DNA from: Marine Group II euryarchaeote MED-G35
GTDB lineage: Archaea; Thermoplasmatota; Poseidoniia; Poseidoniales; Thalassarchaeaceae
DNA: 41,101 nucleotides
Assembly: GCA_002457155.1 (NCBI GenBank)
Contig: NTJS01000012.1
Coordinates: 1 to 41,101, forward strand
Reading direction: 5' to 3'
Shown here: positions 1 through 7,045 of the stretch, piece by piece
Position numbering within the stretch: the stretch's first letter is position 1
Layout: each line of letters begins with the position of its first letter
Notes under the pieces: generated by a model
What the model was told of the DNA's origin: nothing
The model's database searches: none
Seen by the model: the letters and a program-made list of their open reading frames with translations, nothing else
Made by a program: the position numbers and the translations under genes

Positions 1-925
1 ACAGTGGAACGGGGGATAGGATTTCTCGGACTCGATCGATGTTGAGGGTTCCCTTGCTCGCACCCGTGACGAGTGCCCCTGACACGGGGCCTTCCAACCT
101 CCCAAGGCCTCCTCTGGACATCAACCAGTCCTCTCCCCTGGCATCGAACTGGCGTGACAACCCAGCGAAAATGTCCTGGGCTATCCTGTCGATCATGGGT
201 GCCCTCTCGACCAACCCTGCTGACCTCATTCTCTCCACGACCGTACTGACTCGGCCTCGACTCTCGGAGAGCCTCTCGGAGAGAGCAAGGAGGGTGATTG
301 GTTGGTGACTAGAGCAAAACTCGACTAGGAGGTCGCGGGGGAGGTTGTCATCCGACTGTTGGCTGTCACCAGCGATTCCGATGTCACTTGCAAGTGCAGA
401 AGTTCGATCTCCCCCCTCCGAGGGTCCGGGCTCGGCAATCCTAATGGAGAAGGGGACGTCATCATCCTCCGCTTCGATGGCCATCCTGGACTCGGAGGTC
501 TCGACCATGTGGGCTAGCTCCGAGAGCCTCAGTCCGAGGATGGCTGTGGCCTGGGATTCTACCATGGTGACTGCAGAGGTAATTGATCCCCCTCTGAGAA
601 TGTGCCTGTGCCACTTGCCGTCGACCTGGGCGGTCACCAGCCCGCACTCCCTCAGCTTGGTCACCTGGTGGTGGATGCCCGTGTTGGAGAGCCCGGTCTG
701 GTCGCCGAGCTGCTTGGAGTCCCAGCCCCTGAGCGGCTCTGGCAGGAACGCCTCCCTCATGATCCGGTGGAGGGCCCCGGTCTCGTCGCCCCCCGACCTC
801 CTGACCAGGCCCATCGAGTCCAGCAGCCAGTCCAACAGGACCCCCGCTTCCCTGCTGCCGGTGGGCATGGGTAGCTCGGTTAGCCTGAGGGAGAACACAG
901 CGTCAGCGCGGATTACGAGGCTCAA
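1..925 (-). CDS. Dual winged-helix transcriptional regulator (partial, runs off left edge)
   Basis: This reading frame is not in the ORF track because it has no early ATG and no stop inside the window. I translated it by hand and found it open from a TAG at 937-935 to base 2. The first possible start is TTG at 925, with a GTG at 898 and an ATG at 868 as alternatives. The product contains two winged-helix segments. The first has a recognition region reading TGLSNTGIHHQVTKLRE followed by a short wing. The second reads LSERLSESRGRVSTVVERMR. A glutamate- and aspartate-rich linker lies between them. It probably binds DNA, but its target and ligand are not visible. It lies about 27 bp downstream of another two-domain regulator on the same strand and may be cotranscribed with it. 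The reading frame is well supported; the start codon is uncertain and the C-terminus lies outside the window. Confidence 0.75.
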   Translation of the reverse strand, partial: MSLVIRADAVFSLRLTELPMPTGSREAGVLLDWLLDSMGLVRRSGGDETGALHRIMREAFLPEPLRGWDSKQLGDQTGLSNTGIHHQVTKLRECGLVTAQVDGKWHRHILRGGSITSAVTMVESQATAILGLRLSELAHMVETSESRMAIEAEDDDVPFSIRIAEPGPSEGGDRTSALASDIGIAGDSQQSDDNLPRDLLVEFCSSHQPITLLALSERLSESRGRVSTVVERMRSAGLVERAPMIDRIAQDIFAGLSRQFDARGEDWLMSRGGLGRLEGPVSGALVTGASKGTLNIDRVREILSPVPL

Positions 926-952
926 GAGCCTTGGCTAGGCCGGGAGGTGGAA

Positions 953-1603
953 TCAGGCGTATTCCTGGCGGATCTCGAGCCACGGGTAGCTGACCTTAGA
1001 CATCCCGAGCCCATCGAGGTGCGGGGCCAGCGAGAGGGTGCCCTGGCTGACTATCCCCCTCTTCCGGAGGATGCCGATCGCGCTGTTCACCGTGGTCCTC
1101 GACTTGCCCATGTCCCTCGCGAGCTGGGCCTGCGATGGTGGGTTGGGTGAGTTGGAGAGCATGGTCACGATCTTCCTCTGGACTCCCGAGAGTCCCACGG
1201 GGAGCATGGCTGCCGCGGTCGCCTGGTCGGTGACGCCGGTCCCCTCCAGGATCTCGACCTGAGCGGGCGCGCCCGCGTAGTAGCAGGTCCTGCCGTTCAC
1301 GGGTACGATCGTCACCGAGCGCTCGTTCACGAGGACCCTGAGGTGGTGGCGCAGCGTCCCGTTGGCCGCGTCAAGCTGCCTCTGGAGCTCCCTGAAGTGG
1401 ATCCCGGGGGACCTCTCCAGAGTCCTCAGTATGCTCCCTCTGAGTGGGTGCTCCCACGAGTGGTCGCGTGGTGCTGAGAGGATCCCTGGGGCGAACGGGG
1501 CGAACGGCAGGAGGGCCGCCATCCCCGTCGCGCCGGCCGCCATGGCCGTCAGCGAGTCGGCTATCCACGGGTATGACTCCCGGAGCTGACGCACTATGGG
1601 CAT
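953..1603 (-). CDS. Dual winged-helix (MarR/ArsR-like) transcriptional regulator
   Basis: The 216-residue protein begins with about 45 mildly hydrophobic residues (MAAGATGMAALLPFAPFAP), possibly a short membrane or dimer segment. Two winged-helix domains follow. The first, around residues 55-110, contains HFRELQRQLDAANGTLRHHL and resembles the archaeal membrane-linked regulators that begin with a phosphate-like HTH. The second, around 135-195, contains QAQLARDMGKSRTTVNSAI. The two-HTH architecture matches the neighbour at 1-925, so the pair may be paralogues or act together. I can see no ligand-binding domain. It is most likely a cytoplasmic DNA-binding regulator, possibly tethered to the membrane. 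The target is unknown. Confidence 0.8.
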   Translation of the reverse strand: MPIVRQLRESYPWIADSLTAMAAGATGMAALLPFAPFAPGILSAPRDHSWEHPLRGSILRTLERSPGIHFRELQRQLDAANGTLRHHLRVLVNERSVTIVPVNGRTCYYAGAPAQVEILEGTGVTDQATAAAMLPVGLSGVQRKIVTMLSNSPNPPSQAQLARDMGKSRTTVNSAIGILRKRGIVSQGTLSLAPHLDGLGMSKVSYPWLEIRQEYA

Positions 1604-1666
1604 GAGTCGAATCTCGGAAATGCAGGCTTTAACCTTGCAGGGTCCGTTGAGTCGTGGATGCTCGTC

Positions 1667-2125
1667 TCACAAGCTGTGCCTGGTCACGCGGCCCTGGTGG
1701 ATCTTCATGTACGCGACCAGAGGGCCTAGGAGCCTTCCTGCGTCCCTGCCGTGCTCGGTGAGCTGGTAGGTGACCTTCACCGGCGAGGTCGTCTCCACGA
1801 CCCTGTCCACCAACCCCGTCTCCACGCACTTGGTGAGCTTGTCGGAGAGGGTCCTGGAGGAGATGCCGCGGAGCAGCTTCCTCAGCTCGTTGAACCTCCT
1901 GTCGCCTGCGATGTAGAGTGTGGCCAGGATCTCCACCGTCCACCTGGACGAGAAGATGGACAACGCGTCCACGGCCGCGTCGACCTCCCAGTCGATTTCG
2001 ATCTCTTCCTCGTAGTAGGACTCGAAGACGGAGCGGATCTCCTTCCCATCATCCTTGACGGCGGTGATTGCCTCGTTCACTTTCTTGTAGTCCTCGTCCG
2101 ATATTGCCATTGGCTGCCTCGACAT
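1667..2125 (-). CDS. HxlR-family winged-helix regulator
   Basis: The domain at roughly residues 50-140 follows the HxlR pattern: SSRWTVEILATLYIAGDRRF, then a GISSRTLSDKL recognition region, a GLVDR turn and YQLTEHGRDAG at the wing. HxlR proteins are small dimeric DNA-binding regulators of local operons, often responding to aldehydes, oxidants or thiol stress. The N-terminal cysteine used by redox-sensing members is not evident here, and the only Cys in the domain is in TKCVE. The ORF track starts at 2170, but a good TATA-like element (GTATAAAATG at 2155-2164) lies inside that extension. I therefore place the start at the ATG at 2125, giving 152 residues. The gene diverges from the tiny ORFs at 2259-2571, which it may regulate. 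An alternative start is ATG 2110. Confidence 0.82.
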   Translation of the reverse strand: MSRQPMAISDEDYKKVNEAITAVKDDGKEIRSVFESYYEEEIEIDWEVDAAVDALSIFSSRWTVEILATLYIAGDRRFNELRKLLRGISSRTLSDKLTKCVETGLVDRVVETTSPVKVTYQLTEHGRDAGRLLGPLVAYMKIHQGRVTRHSL

Positions 2126-2154
2126 GTTATCAGGTATGCACAACGGCATTAGGT

Positions 2155-2164
2155 GTATAAAATG
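2155..2164 (-). promoter_or_regulatory. TATA-box promoter of the HxlR-family gene
   Basis: Read on the minus strand the site is CATTTTATAC, a good match to an archaeal TATA box. Its centre lies about 34 bp upstream of the ATG at 2125, which would give a very short leader. It argues against the longer ORF starting at 2170. No experimental start site is available. Confidence 0.5.
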
Positions 2165-2219
2165 CACCATAGTGTGTTCAGCAATACTTCAGGGTTAATA
2201 TGTGTCAACCCGCCCCTTC

Positions 2220-2235
2220 GGTGTGAAAACCACAC
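2220..2235. promoter_or_regulatory. Inverted repeat, possible operator between divergent genes
   Basis: The sequence GTGTGAAAACCACAC has 5-bp inverted arms (GTGTG/CACAC) around a 5-bp spacer. It sits in the divergent intergenic region between the HxlR-type regulator and the tiny-ORF cluster. Small dimeric winged-helix regulators commonly bind such sites, so it could be an autoregulatory operator. That role is an inference from position only. Confidence 0.3.
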
Positions 2236-2258
2236 TAGGTTGAAAGAGGAAACTAATA

Positions 2259-2357
2259 ATGGACAGATGGCTAGAAGAATGGGTGAACGAAGTGATGACT
2301 GCTTGGAACGAGGATGGCACGGATAACCGTGACACTTCTACAGGGGAGGAACTCTGA
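2259..2357 (+). CDS. Tiny ORF, 32 residues, unknown
   Basis: The ORF is too short for the supplied track. It begins ATG GAC AGA TGG and ends TGA, encoding a tryptophan- and acid-rich peptide starting MDRWLEEWVNEVMTAW, which could form one amphipathic helix. A purine-rich stretch (TTGAAAGAGG) lies just upstream. The next ORF begins immediately after the stop (TGAATG), which suggests translational coupling. It resembles no family I know. It may be a real microprotein, or the start of a broken longer gene together with the next two ORFs. Its divergence from the HxlR regulator hints at shared control. Confidence 0.4.
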   Translation: MDRWLEEWVNEVMTAWNEDGTDNRDTSTGEEL

Positions 2358-2423
2358 ATGACTCTCGTAGACAAGATCGTGAAGGCGATGGCGGACTGCC
2401 GCTGGGAGCTACCCAGAAGGTGA
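2358..2423 (+). CDS. Tiny ORF, 21 residues, unknown (possible leader peptide)
   Basis: The ORF starts directly after the stop of the 32-residue ORF and encodes MTLVDKIVKAMADCRWELPRR. Its stop codon TGA lies inside the Shine-Dalgarno sequence of the next gene (AGAAGGTGACCCGATG). The same arrangement occurs at the guaB-msrA junction near 20.9 kb, which supports the idea that this ORF is translated and couples to the zinc-ribbon gene. No domain is recognisable, and it may act only as a coupling or leader peptide. Confidence 0.35.
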   Translation: MTLVDKIVKAMADCRWELPRR

Positions 2424-2427
2424 CCCG

Positions 2428-2571
2428 ATGGTCTTCTCAGGTCTGAATTCGATCTCGAGTTGTCCCTCATGCGGCGCACCGTGCCTGGTGTACCGTGAGT
2501 ATCTCGCACCTGACTTGAACAGCTCAGCGTGCCTGAAGTGCGGCACCGTCGCACTTACCGTGAACAACTAG
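2428..2571 (+). CDS. Small zinc-ribbon protein, 47 residues
   Basis: This gene is below the ORF-track length limit. It begins ATG GTC TTC TCA at 2428 and ends at the TAG at 2569-2571. The peptide has two Cys pairs, SCPSCGAPC near residue 12 and ACLKCG near residue 35, separated by about 20 residues. This is a typical zinc-ribbon arrangement, with one extra Cys. Archaea encode many such proteins, often binding nucleic acid or other proteins, and no precise function can be given. It is preceded by a strong Shine-Dalgarno sequence, AGGTGA, four bases before ATG. Its stop overlaps the stop of the convergent fatty-acid gene in the palindrome CTAG. Confidence 0.62.
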   Translation: MVFSGLNSISSCPSCGAPCLVYREYLAPDLNSSACLKCGTVALTVNN

Positions 2572-4628
2572 GATCCGACGTACTCCGGTCGGCGGCCCTC
2601 GACCAGGGCGGACAGCCCCTCGCGGGCGTCCTCGGTCGCGAAGATCTCCTCGAGGGCATCCAGCTCGAGCTGCAGACCTGCATCGAGGTCCGTCTCCAGG
2701 GCCTTGTCCAGGAGTTCGCTGGCGATCCTCACCGAGACCGGGGCTGCCCTCGACAGGGACTTCAGCTGCCTAGCGACGTTGCGGTCCTCGGGATCGAACC
2801 CCTCCGGGGCATTCCCCGAGAGTAGCGAGGCCATGTTGTTGTCGGAGTAGAACGCCTTGGACATGGCAGCCACTGGGTGGCTGGGATCGGCTGGGGCTCC
2901 GGGGTACTTGTCCTCGGGCTTCCCGACGGAGGAAATCTCCCGGACCGTGCTGGTGACCCCGGACGCGTCCACCAGGTGGGTGATCAGCCCGAGGGCCCTG
3001 GCAGCGCCAGCATCCATGAAGTTGCCAGCGAGGACGGCGAACCTCGCCGCCTCAATGCCGCAGACCCTAGTCGCCCTCTGGGTCCCACCCAGCCCCGGGT
3101 AGATCCCGATGGAGGTCTCCGGGAACCTGAGCATCGTCTTCTCGGTGCCCACCCTGTAGTCGCAGGAGAGGGCTAGCTCCAGGCCGCCGCCGAGAGCGAG
3201 GCCGGTGGTGAGTGCTATGGTGGTGTGGGGGGAGCCCTCGATCAGGCCGAGCACCCTGTGCCCGTCCTTGGTGAAGTCCTCGATCTCGGAGAACGAGCCC
3301 TCCTCGATCTTGTCGACGAAGAACTTGACGTCGGCTCCGGCGACGAACGCCTTCCCGGCGCCCTCGAGCACTATCGTGCTCACGTCGGAGCGCGAGTTGA
3401 GGGCCTCGATGGCATCCCCCAGCTGGCCGACGACGGTGACGTTGAGCGCGTTCATCGCCTCGGGCCTGTTGATCAGGACGGTGGCGGTGCCATCCTCGTC
3501 GACGTCCACGTCGACGTAGCTGAACTCGAACGGCTCGGTCCTGCCTGAGAACCACTCGGGGATGTCGAGGCCCGCCAGCTCGGCGTACTCCCGGGCCATC
3601 CTGGATGCCTCGGTGACGCCGATCCTGTTGGCGAGCTCGAAGGGGCCGTTGGTCCACCTGAGGCCGACCTTGGCCCCGCGGTCCACGTCCTCCATGCTGC
3701 AGATCCCCTCCTCGGCAATCTGGGAGCAGACTGCGAAGGCCTGGCCCATCAGCCTCTCCTTGATCTGCCTGGCTGCCTCCTCGTCGCAGTCACCGTCGTC
3801 CTCGCCGATCCCCCACATCTCGCCATCTTCCACGAGTGCTCGCATGTTGTCCGCGCCGGCGAACCTTGGGACGCCCAGCTGCTCCGACAGGTAGTCGCTG
3901 CTGTGCAGTGCTATGGTCGGCCCTGTGAGGTTCATGAGGCCGAATGGCCCCAGCCCGATGCGGAACTCCCTGCATGCCACGGCGTCTATCTGAGCAGCGG
4001 TCGCGACCCCCTCCTCCAGGAGCCTGCACGCCTCGTTGATCCAGGGCACGAAGAAGCGGTTGACCACGAATCCGGGCCTGTCCTTGCAGACGATTATGAC
4101 CTTGCCCATCGTCTTGCAGTACTGCTCGACTGCGTCCATGGTCTCCTGGGACGTGGTCTCGGCGGGGATTATCTCCACGAGCCTGTTCTTGGCCGGGTGG
4201 TAGAACCAGTGCATCCCCACGAACCGGTCCTTCCTGCCGACCTGCTGGGCCAGCTCGTTGACTGACAGTGAGGATGTGTTGGTGGCGAGTATCGTGTGCT
4301 CGCCGCAGGTGCTGTCGAGGCTGGAGAATATCTCCCGCTTGAGCTCGAAGTCCTCGAACACCGCCTCGATCACCAGGTCGGTGTCGGGGGAGACGTTCTC
4401 GTTGCCAACGACGCCCGTGATGCTGCTCTTGATCCGCTCGGCCTGCTCGGGGCGGAAGATCCTCCTCTCGAGCGCCTCCTGCAGGAACTTGTCTATCGTG
4501 GCATGGCCCCTGTCCACCCACTGCTGCTCCCTGTCCACCATCTGGACTGAGAATCCCTCAGTAGCGCTCTTCTGGGCTATGCCGGAGCCCATGTTGCCCG
4601 CTCCGATTATCGCGACCGATTGCACCAT
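2568..4628 (-). CDS. Bifunctional 3-hydroxyacyl-CoA dehydrogenase / enoyl-CoA hydratase
   Basis: The 686-residue protein carries out two successive beta-oxidation steps: hydration of enoyl-CoA and NAD-dependent oxidation of the 3-hydroxyacyl-CoA. The dehydrogenase comes first (about residues 1-300). It shows the Rossmann motif GAGNMGSGIA, NTSSLSV, and GMHWFYHPAKNRLVEII around the catalytic His. The crotonase-fold hydratase follows (about 370-570). It has the oxyanion-hole segments FVAGADVKFF and LGGGLELALSCDY, and ETSIGIYPGLGGTQR carrying the second acidic residue. The order, dehydrogenase before hydratase, is the archaeal type and the reverse of bacterial FadB. The last 110 residues are less conserved. 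No thiolase or acyl-CoA dehydrogenase gene is adjacent. Either fatty-acid breakdown or, in reverse, acyl-CoA synthesis is possible. Confidence 0.93.
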   Translation of the reverse strand: MVQSVAIIGAGNMGSGIAQKSATEGFSVQMVDREQQWVDRGHATIDKFLQEALERRIFRPEQAERIKSSITGVVGNENVSPDTDLVIEAVFEDFELKREIFSSLDSTCGEHTILATNTSSLSVNELAQQVGRKDRFVGMHWFYHPAKNRLVEIIPAETTSQETMDAVEQYCKTMGKVIIVCKDRPGFVVNRFFVPWINEACRLLEEGVATAAQIDAVACREFRIGLGPFGLMNLTGPTIALHSSDYLSEQLGVPRFAGADNMRALVEDGEMWGIGEDDGDCDEEAARQIKERLMGQAFAVCSQIAEEGICSMEDVDRGAKVGLRWTNGPFELANRIGVTEASRMAREYAELAGLDIPEWFSGRTEPFEFSYVDVDVDEDGTATVLINRPEAMNALNVTVVGQLGDAIEALNSRSDVSTIVLEGAGKAFVAGADVKFFVDKIEEGSFSEIEDFTKDGHRVLGLIEGSPHTTIALTTGLALGGGLELALSCDYRVGTEKTMLRFPETSIGIYPGLGGTQRATRVCGIEAARFAVLAGNFMDAGAARALGLITHLVDASGVTSTVREISSVGKPEDKYPGAPADPSHPVAAMSKAFYSDNNMASLLSGNAPEGFDPEDRNVARQLKSLSRAAPVSVRIASELLDKALETDLDAGLQLELDALEEIFATEDAREGLSALVEGRRPEYVGS

Positions 4629-4680
4629 GGTCCGTCGGGTGAAATGTCAGACATAACTCCAACGGAGGGGCGCTCAAACA

Positions 4681-5886
4681 TTAGCAGAGCAGATCCCAGA
4701 TCCTGCGGGCGTGCGCCTCGGGGGTCAGATCGAGCTCGGAGATCCTCTCCCTCCCTCTGGCTGCCCACCCCTCGCGGGTGCTGGGGTCGGATGCCTGCTC
4801 CAGCGCGGAGTGCCACGATGCGGCGTCCCCCCTGTCCAGCAGCCTGCCGTTCTCGCCATCTACGATTGTGTCCCTGAAGCCGCCCTCGTCCACGAAGAGC
4901 GGTGGGGTGCCGACTGCGAATGCCTCGATCGGGGTCAGCCCGAACGACTCCTTGTGGGCCATGCTCACGACCGCCCTCGCTCCCCTCATCAGGCTGACGA
5001 GTACGGGGGAAGGGAGCCTGGGTGCGACCCAGAGGCCGACCCCGCTGGAGTTGGCGTGCTTGCTCAGCATGCCCAGCGAGCCCTCGTCGCCTCCTCCGAC
5101 GTGGGCGAGTGAGAGGCCGGTCCCGGCGAGCATGGAGATCGTCTCCCAGGTTCCCTTCGCATACGAGGCGCGACCGACGGAGACGACGTAGTCGCCCTCC
5201 TCGGGATAGGGGTTCTCGGGGTCGTCCGAGGGGTCCTCCGGGAACTCGTCGGTGTCCACGCAGGGCCACAGCACGCCGGCCTCGACCCCGTACACCTCAT
5301 TGGCCCTCTGGGCGGAGAACCTCGAGTTCCCGCTGACTATCGCATCCTGCCTCGAGATGAGCGATTCCATCAGGGACTGGTCCCTGCTCCTGGCCCTGGA
5401 GAGTGCGGCCTTGGTCAGTGCCAGGTTCCTCCTCGGCGAACCGTCCACCCTCCTGTGCAGCGTCTCCTCGTACAGGCCCCTGTGGGGCTCGAGCAGGTGC
5501 AGGTGGACCCTGAGGCCGGGAGGGACGTGGTCCAGGATTGGGAGGCTGCCGTCCCCGCTGACCAGATGCAGGGCCATCGAGGATTCCATCGCCTCGGAAA
5601 GGCCTGTGCAGGACGCCCATGCCTTCGAGGCGGTCCCCCTCCCTGAGTCCAGGACGACCGAGATGGGGTCAGTTGAGAGGTGCCACTTAGACTCGGGTCT
5701 GATTAGCTCGATGCCGCTCTCAGAGCATGCCTCCTCCAGCTCGTTCGAGGGCTGGATCGTGGCCATCGTGACCTCGAACAGGCGGTTGATCGCTGGGAGG
5801 ACCCGGATCAGGTCCCTCTCGGCGCCACCCATCGACCCGAAGGAGCCCTTCGCGACTAGGAGCCTCGGTCTGCTCTTCTCGGTCAT
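4681..5886 (-). CDS. Glycosyltransferase, GT4 family
   Basis: The track ORF extends to 6213, but its first 109 residues are arginine- and glycine-rich shadow sequence of the upstream gene. The real start is ATG 5886 (MTEKSRPRLLVAKG), which overlaps the upstream stop as ATGA. The 401-residue protein has a GT-B fold pattern. It shows an N-terminal strand followed by GSMGGAERDL, and a C-terminal nucleotide-sugar site ESFGLTPIEAFAVG with the E-x7-E arrangement of retaining GT4 enzymes. It probably adds a sugar from a nucleotide donor to a surface glycan or glycolipid, on the cytoplasmic face. Translational coupling to the next glycosyltransferase shows they work together. Donor and acceptor cannot be inferred. 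Confidence 0.88.
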   Translation of the reverse strand: MTEKSRPRLLVAKGSFGSMGGAERDLIRVLPAINRLFEVTMATIQPSNELEEACSESGIELIRPESKWHLSTDPISVVLDSGRGTASKAWASCTGLSEAMESSMALHLVSGDGSLPILDHVPPGLRVHLHLLEPHRGLYEETLHRRVDGSPRRNLALTKAALSRARSRDQSLMESLISRQDAIVSGNSRFSAQRANEVYGVEAGVLWPCVDTDEFPEDPSDDPENPYPEEGDYVVSVGRASYAKGTWETISMLAGTGLSLAHVGGGDEGSLGMLSKHANSSGVGLWVAPRLPSPVLVSLMRGARAVVSMAHKESFGLTPIEAFAVGTPPLFVDEGGFRDTIVDGENGRLLDRGDAASWHSALEQASDPSTREGWAARGRERISELDLTPEAHARRIWDLLC

Positions 5887-7022
5887 TCCCCGACCACCCT
5901 CCTGTAGACATCGAGGACCCGGTCGGTGACCCTGTCCCACTGGTATTCCCTGGAGGCCTCCCTCCCGGAGGAGCCCCATCGGGAGGCCGTCTCTGGGTCT
6001 GCGTTGATCGCCTGGGTCATGGCCGATGCCAGGGAACCGTGGTCCTCGCACGGGACGGACAGGCCGCTGCCGCACCCCTCCACCATGGCCCCCAGGCCGT
6101 TGACGTCCGCCATGATGACGGGAGTCCCTGAGTGCATGGCCTCGAGAAGCACGGTTGGTAGGCCCTCGAACCTGCTTGGGATCACGATGCAGGTCGAGTT
6201 CTCGTAGAGCCATCTCTTCTCGGAGTCCGAGACCAGCCCCAGAACGGAGATGTGCTGCTTGGCGCTCGACTCCGAGTGCCTCTGGTGGAGCCAGTCGGTG
6301 AGCTCGCCCTTGCCTGCTATGGCTAGGTCGAATCCTGGGTCTCCGTCGTAGGAGTCCATTGCGTCCATCAGGACGTCCAGACCCTTCTGGAAGCTCATCC
6401 TCCCCACGAAGGAGACCAGGGGCCTCGCTGCATCCCTGTCCGAGAGGCCTGCCGGCTCCCCTGCAGGGTCCTCCACCGGCGAGAACCCGTTGGGGATCAC
6501 ATCGAGATCACCCCTCACTCCCTTCTTACGGAGCAGGTCCTCGAAGAAGGGCGTCAGAACGACCCTGGAATCGGACGAGTGGAGTGTCCTCCTGCCCTGT
6601 GCCGCCCACCTGAGTCGCTTGACCATCCTACCTACCGCAGTGGTCTTGACGTAGTCGTTGTGATATGTCGTGACCACGGGCTTGCCTGCCCCCTTGGCCT
6701 TGGAGAGGGTGCGCCTGATCAGGACCGGGAGCGTGTCGTGGAGGTGGACGACGTCGACGTCTCTCAGGTCCAGGTCGCTCACCGAGACCACTGGGTCGAC
6801 CCCCCCGAGGACCCTGCTCGGAGGGATTCTGATCACCTCAACGCCCCCGCGCGTGAACCTCTTCTCCTCGTGCGCGGGCACGTCGGCGCACCAGACGGTC
6901 ACCCTGTGGCCCCTCCGGACCAGCTCCCTCCCGATCTGCTCGACGTGCTGATTGCCGCCACCGACGTGGGGCCAGTACCACACGTGGACGAGGAGGACGT
7001 GGAGCGGGCGGGACGTGTCCAT
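5883..7022 (-). CDS. Glycosyltransferase, GT4 family
   Basis: The 379-residue protein starts at ATG 7022 (MDTSRPLHVLLVH). The track's longer start at 7055 is less likely because it enters the divergent promoter space. The N-terminal domain shows HVWYWPHVGGGNQHVEQIG, the glycine-rich acceptor-side loop of GT4 enzymes. The C-terminal half has VSFVGRMSFQKGLDVLMDA and SRFEGLPTVLLEAMHSG, with the E-x7-E motif. It is a retaining glycosyltransferase of the GT-B fold, likely cytoplasmic or membrane-associated. Its stop overlaps the start of the next glycosyltransferase by 4 bp, so the two form an operon. The divergent neighbour at 7046 is a third glycosyltransferase. Confidence 0.9.
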   Translation of the reverse strand: MDTSRPLHVLLVHVWYWPHVGGGNQHVEQIGRELVRRGHRVTVWCADVPAHEEKRFTRGGVEVIRIPPSRVLGGVDPVVSVSDLDLRDVDVVHLHDTLPVLIRRTLSKAKGAGKPVVTTYHNDYVKTTAVGRMVKRLRWAAQGRRTLHSSDSRVVLTPFFEDLLRKKGVRGDLDVIPNGFSPVEDPAGEPAGLSDRDAARPLVSFVGRMSFQKGLDVLMDAMDSYDGDPGFDLAIAGKGELTDWLHQRHSESSAKQHISVLGLVSDSEKRWLYENSTCIVIPSRFEGLPTVLLEAMHSGTPVIMADVNGLGAMVEGCGSGLSVPCEDHGSLASAMTQAINADPETASRWGSSGREASREYQWDRVTDRVLDVYRRVVGE

Positions 7023-7045
7023 CAGTCGCCGACTGGGCCACCCGT

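Noticed and set aside
345-938. Plus-strand ORF of 197 residues near the left edge
   Set aside because: The opposite strand is open across the same region and encodes a convincing two-domain winged-helix protein. The plus ORF is serine- and proline-rich shadow sequence.
3790-4521. 243-residue minus ORF within the hydroxyacyl-CoA dehydrogenase gene
   Set aside because: It lies in another frame of a strongly supported gene and has the Gly/Arg-rich composition of shadows in GC-rich DNA.
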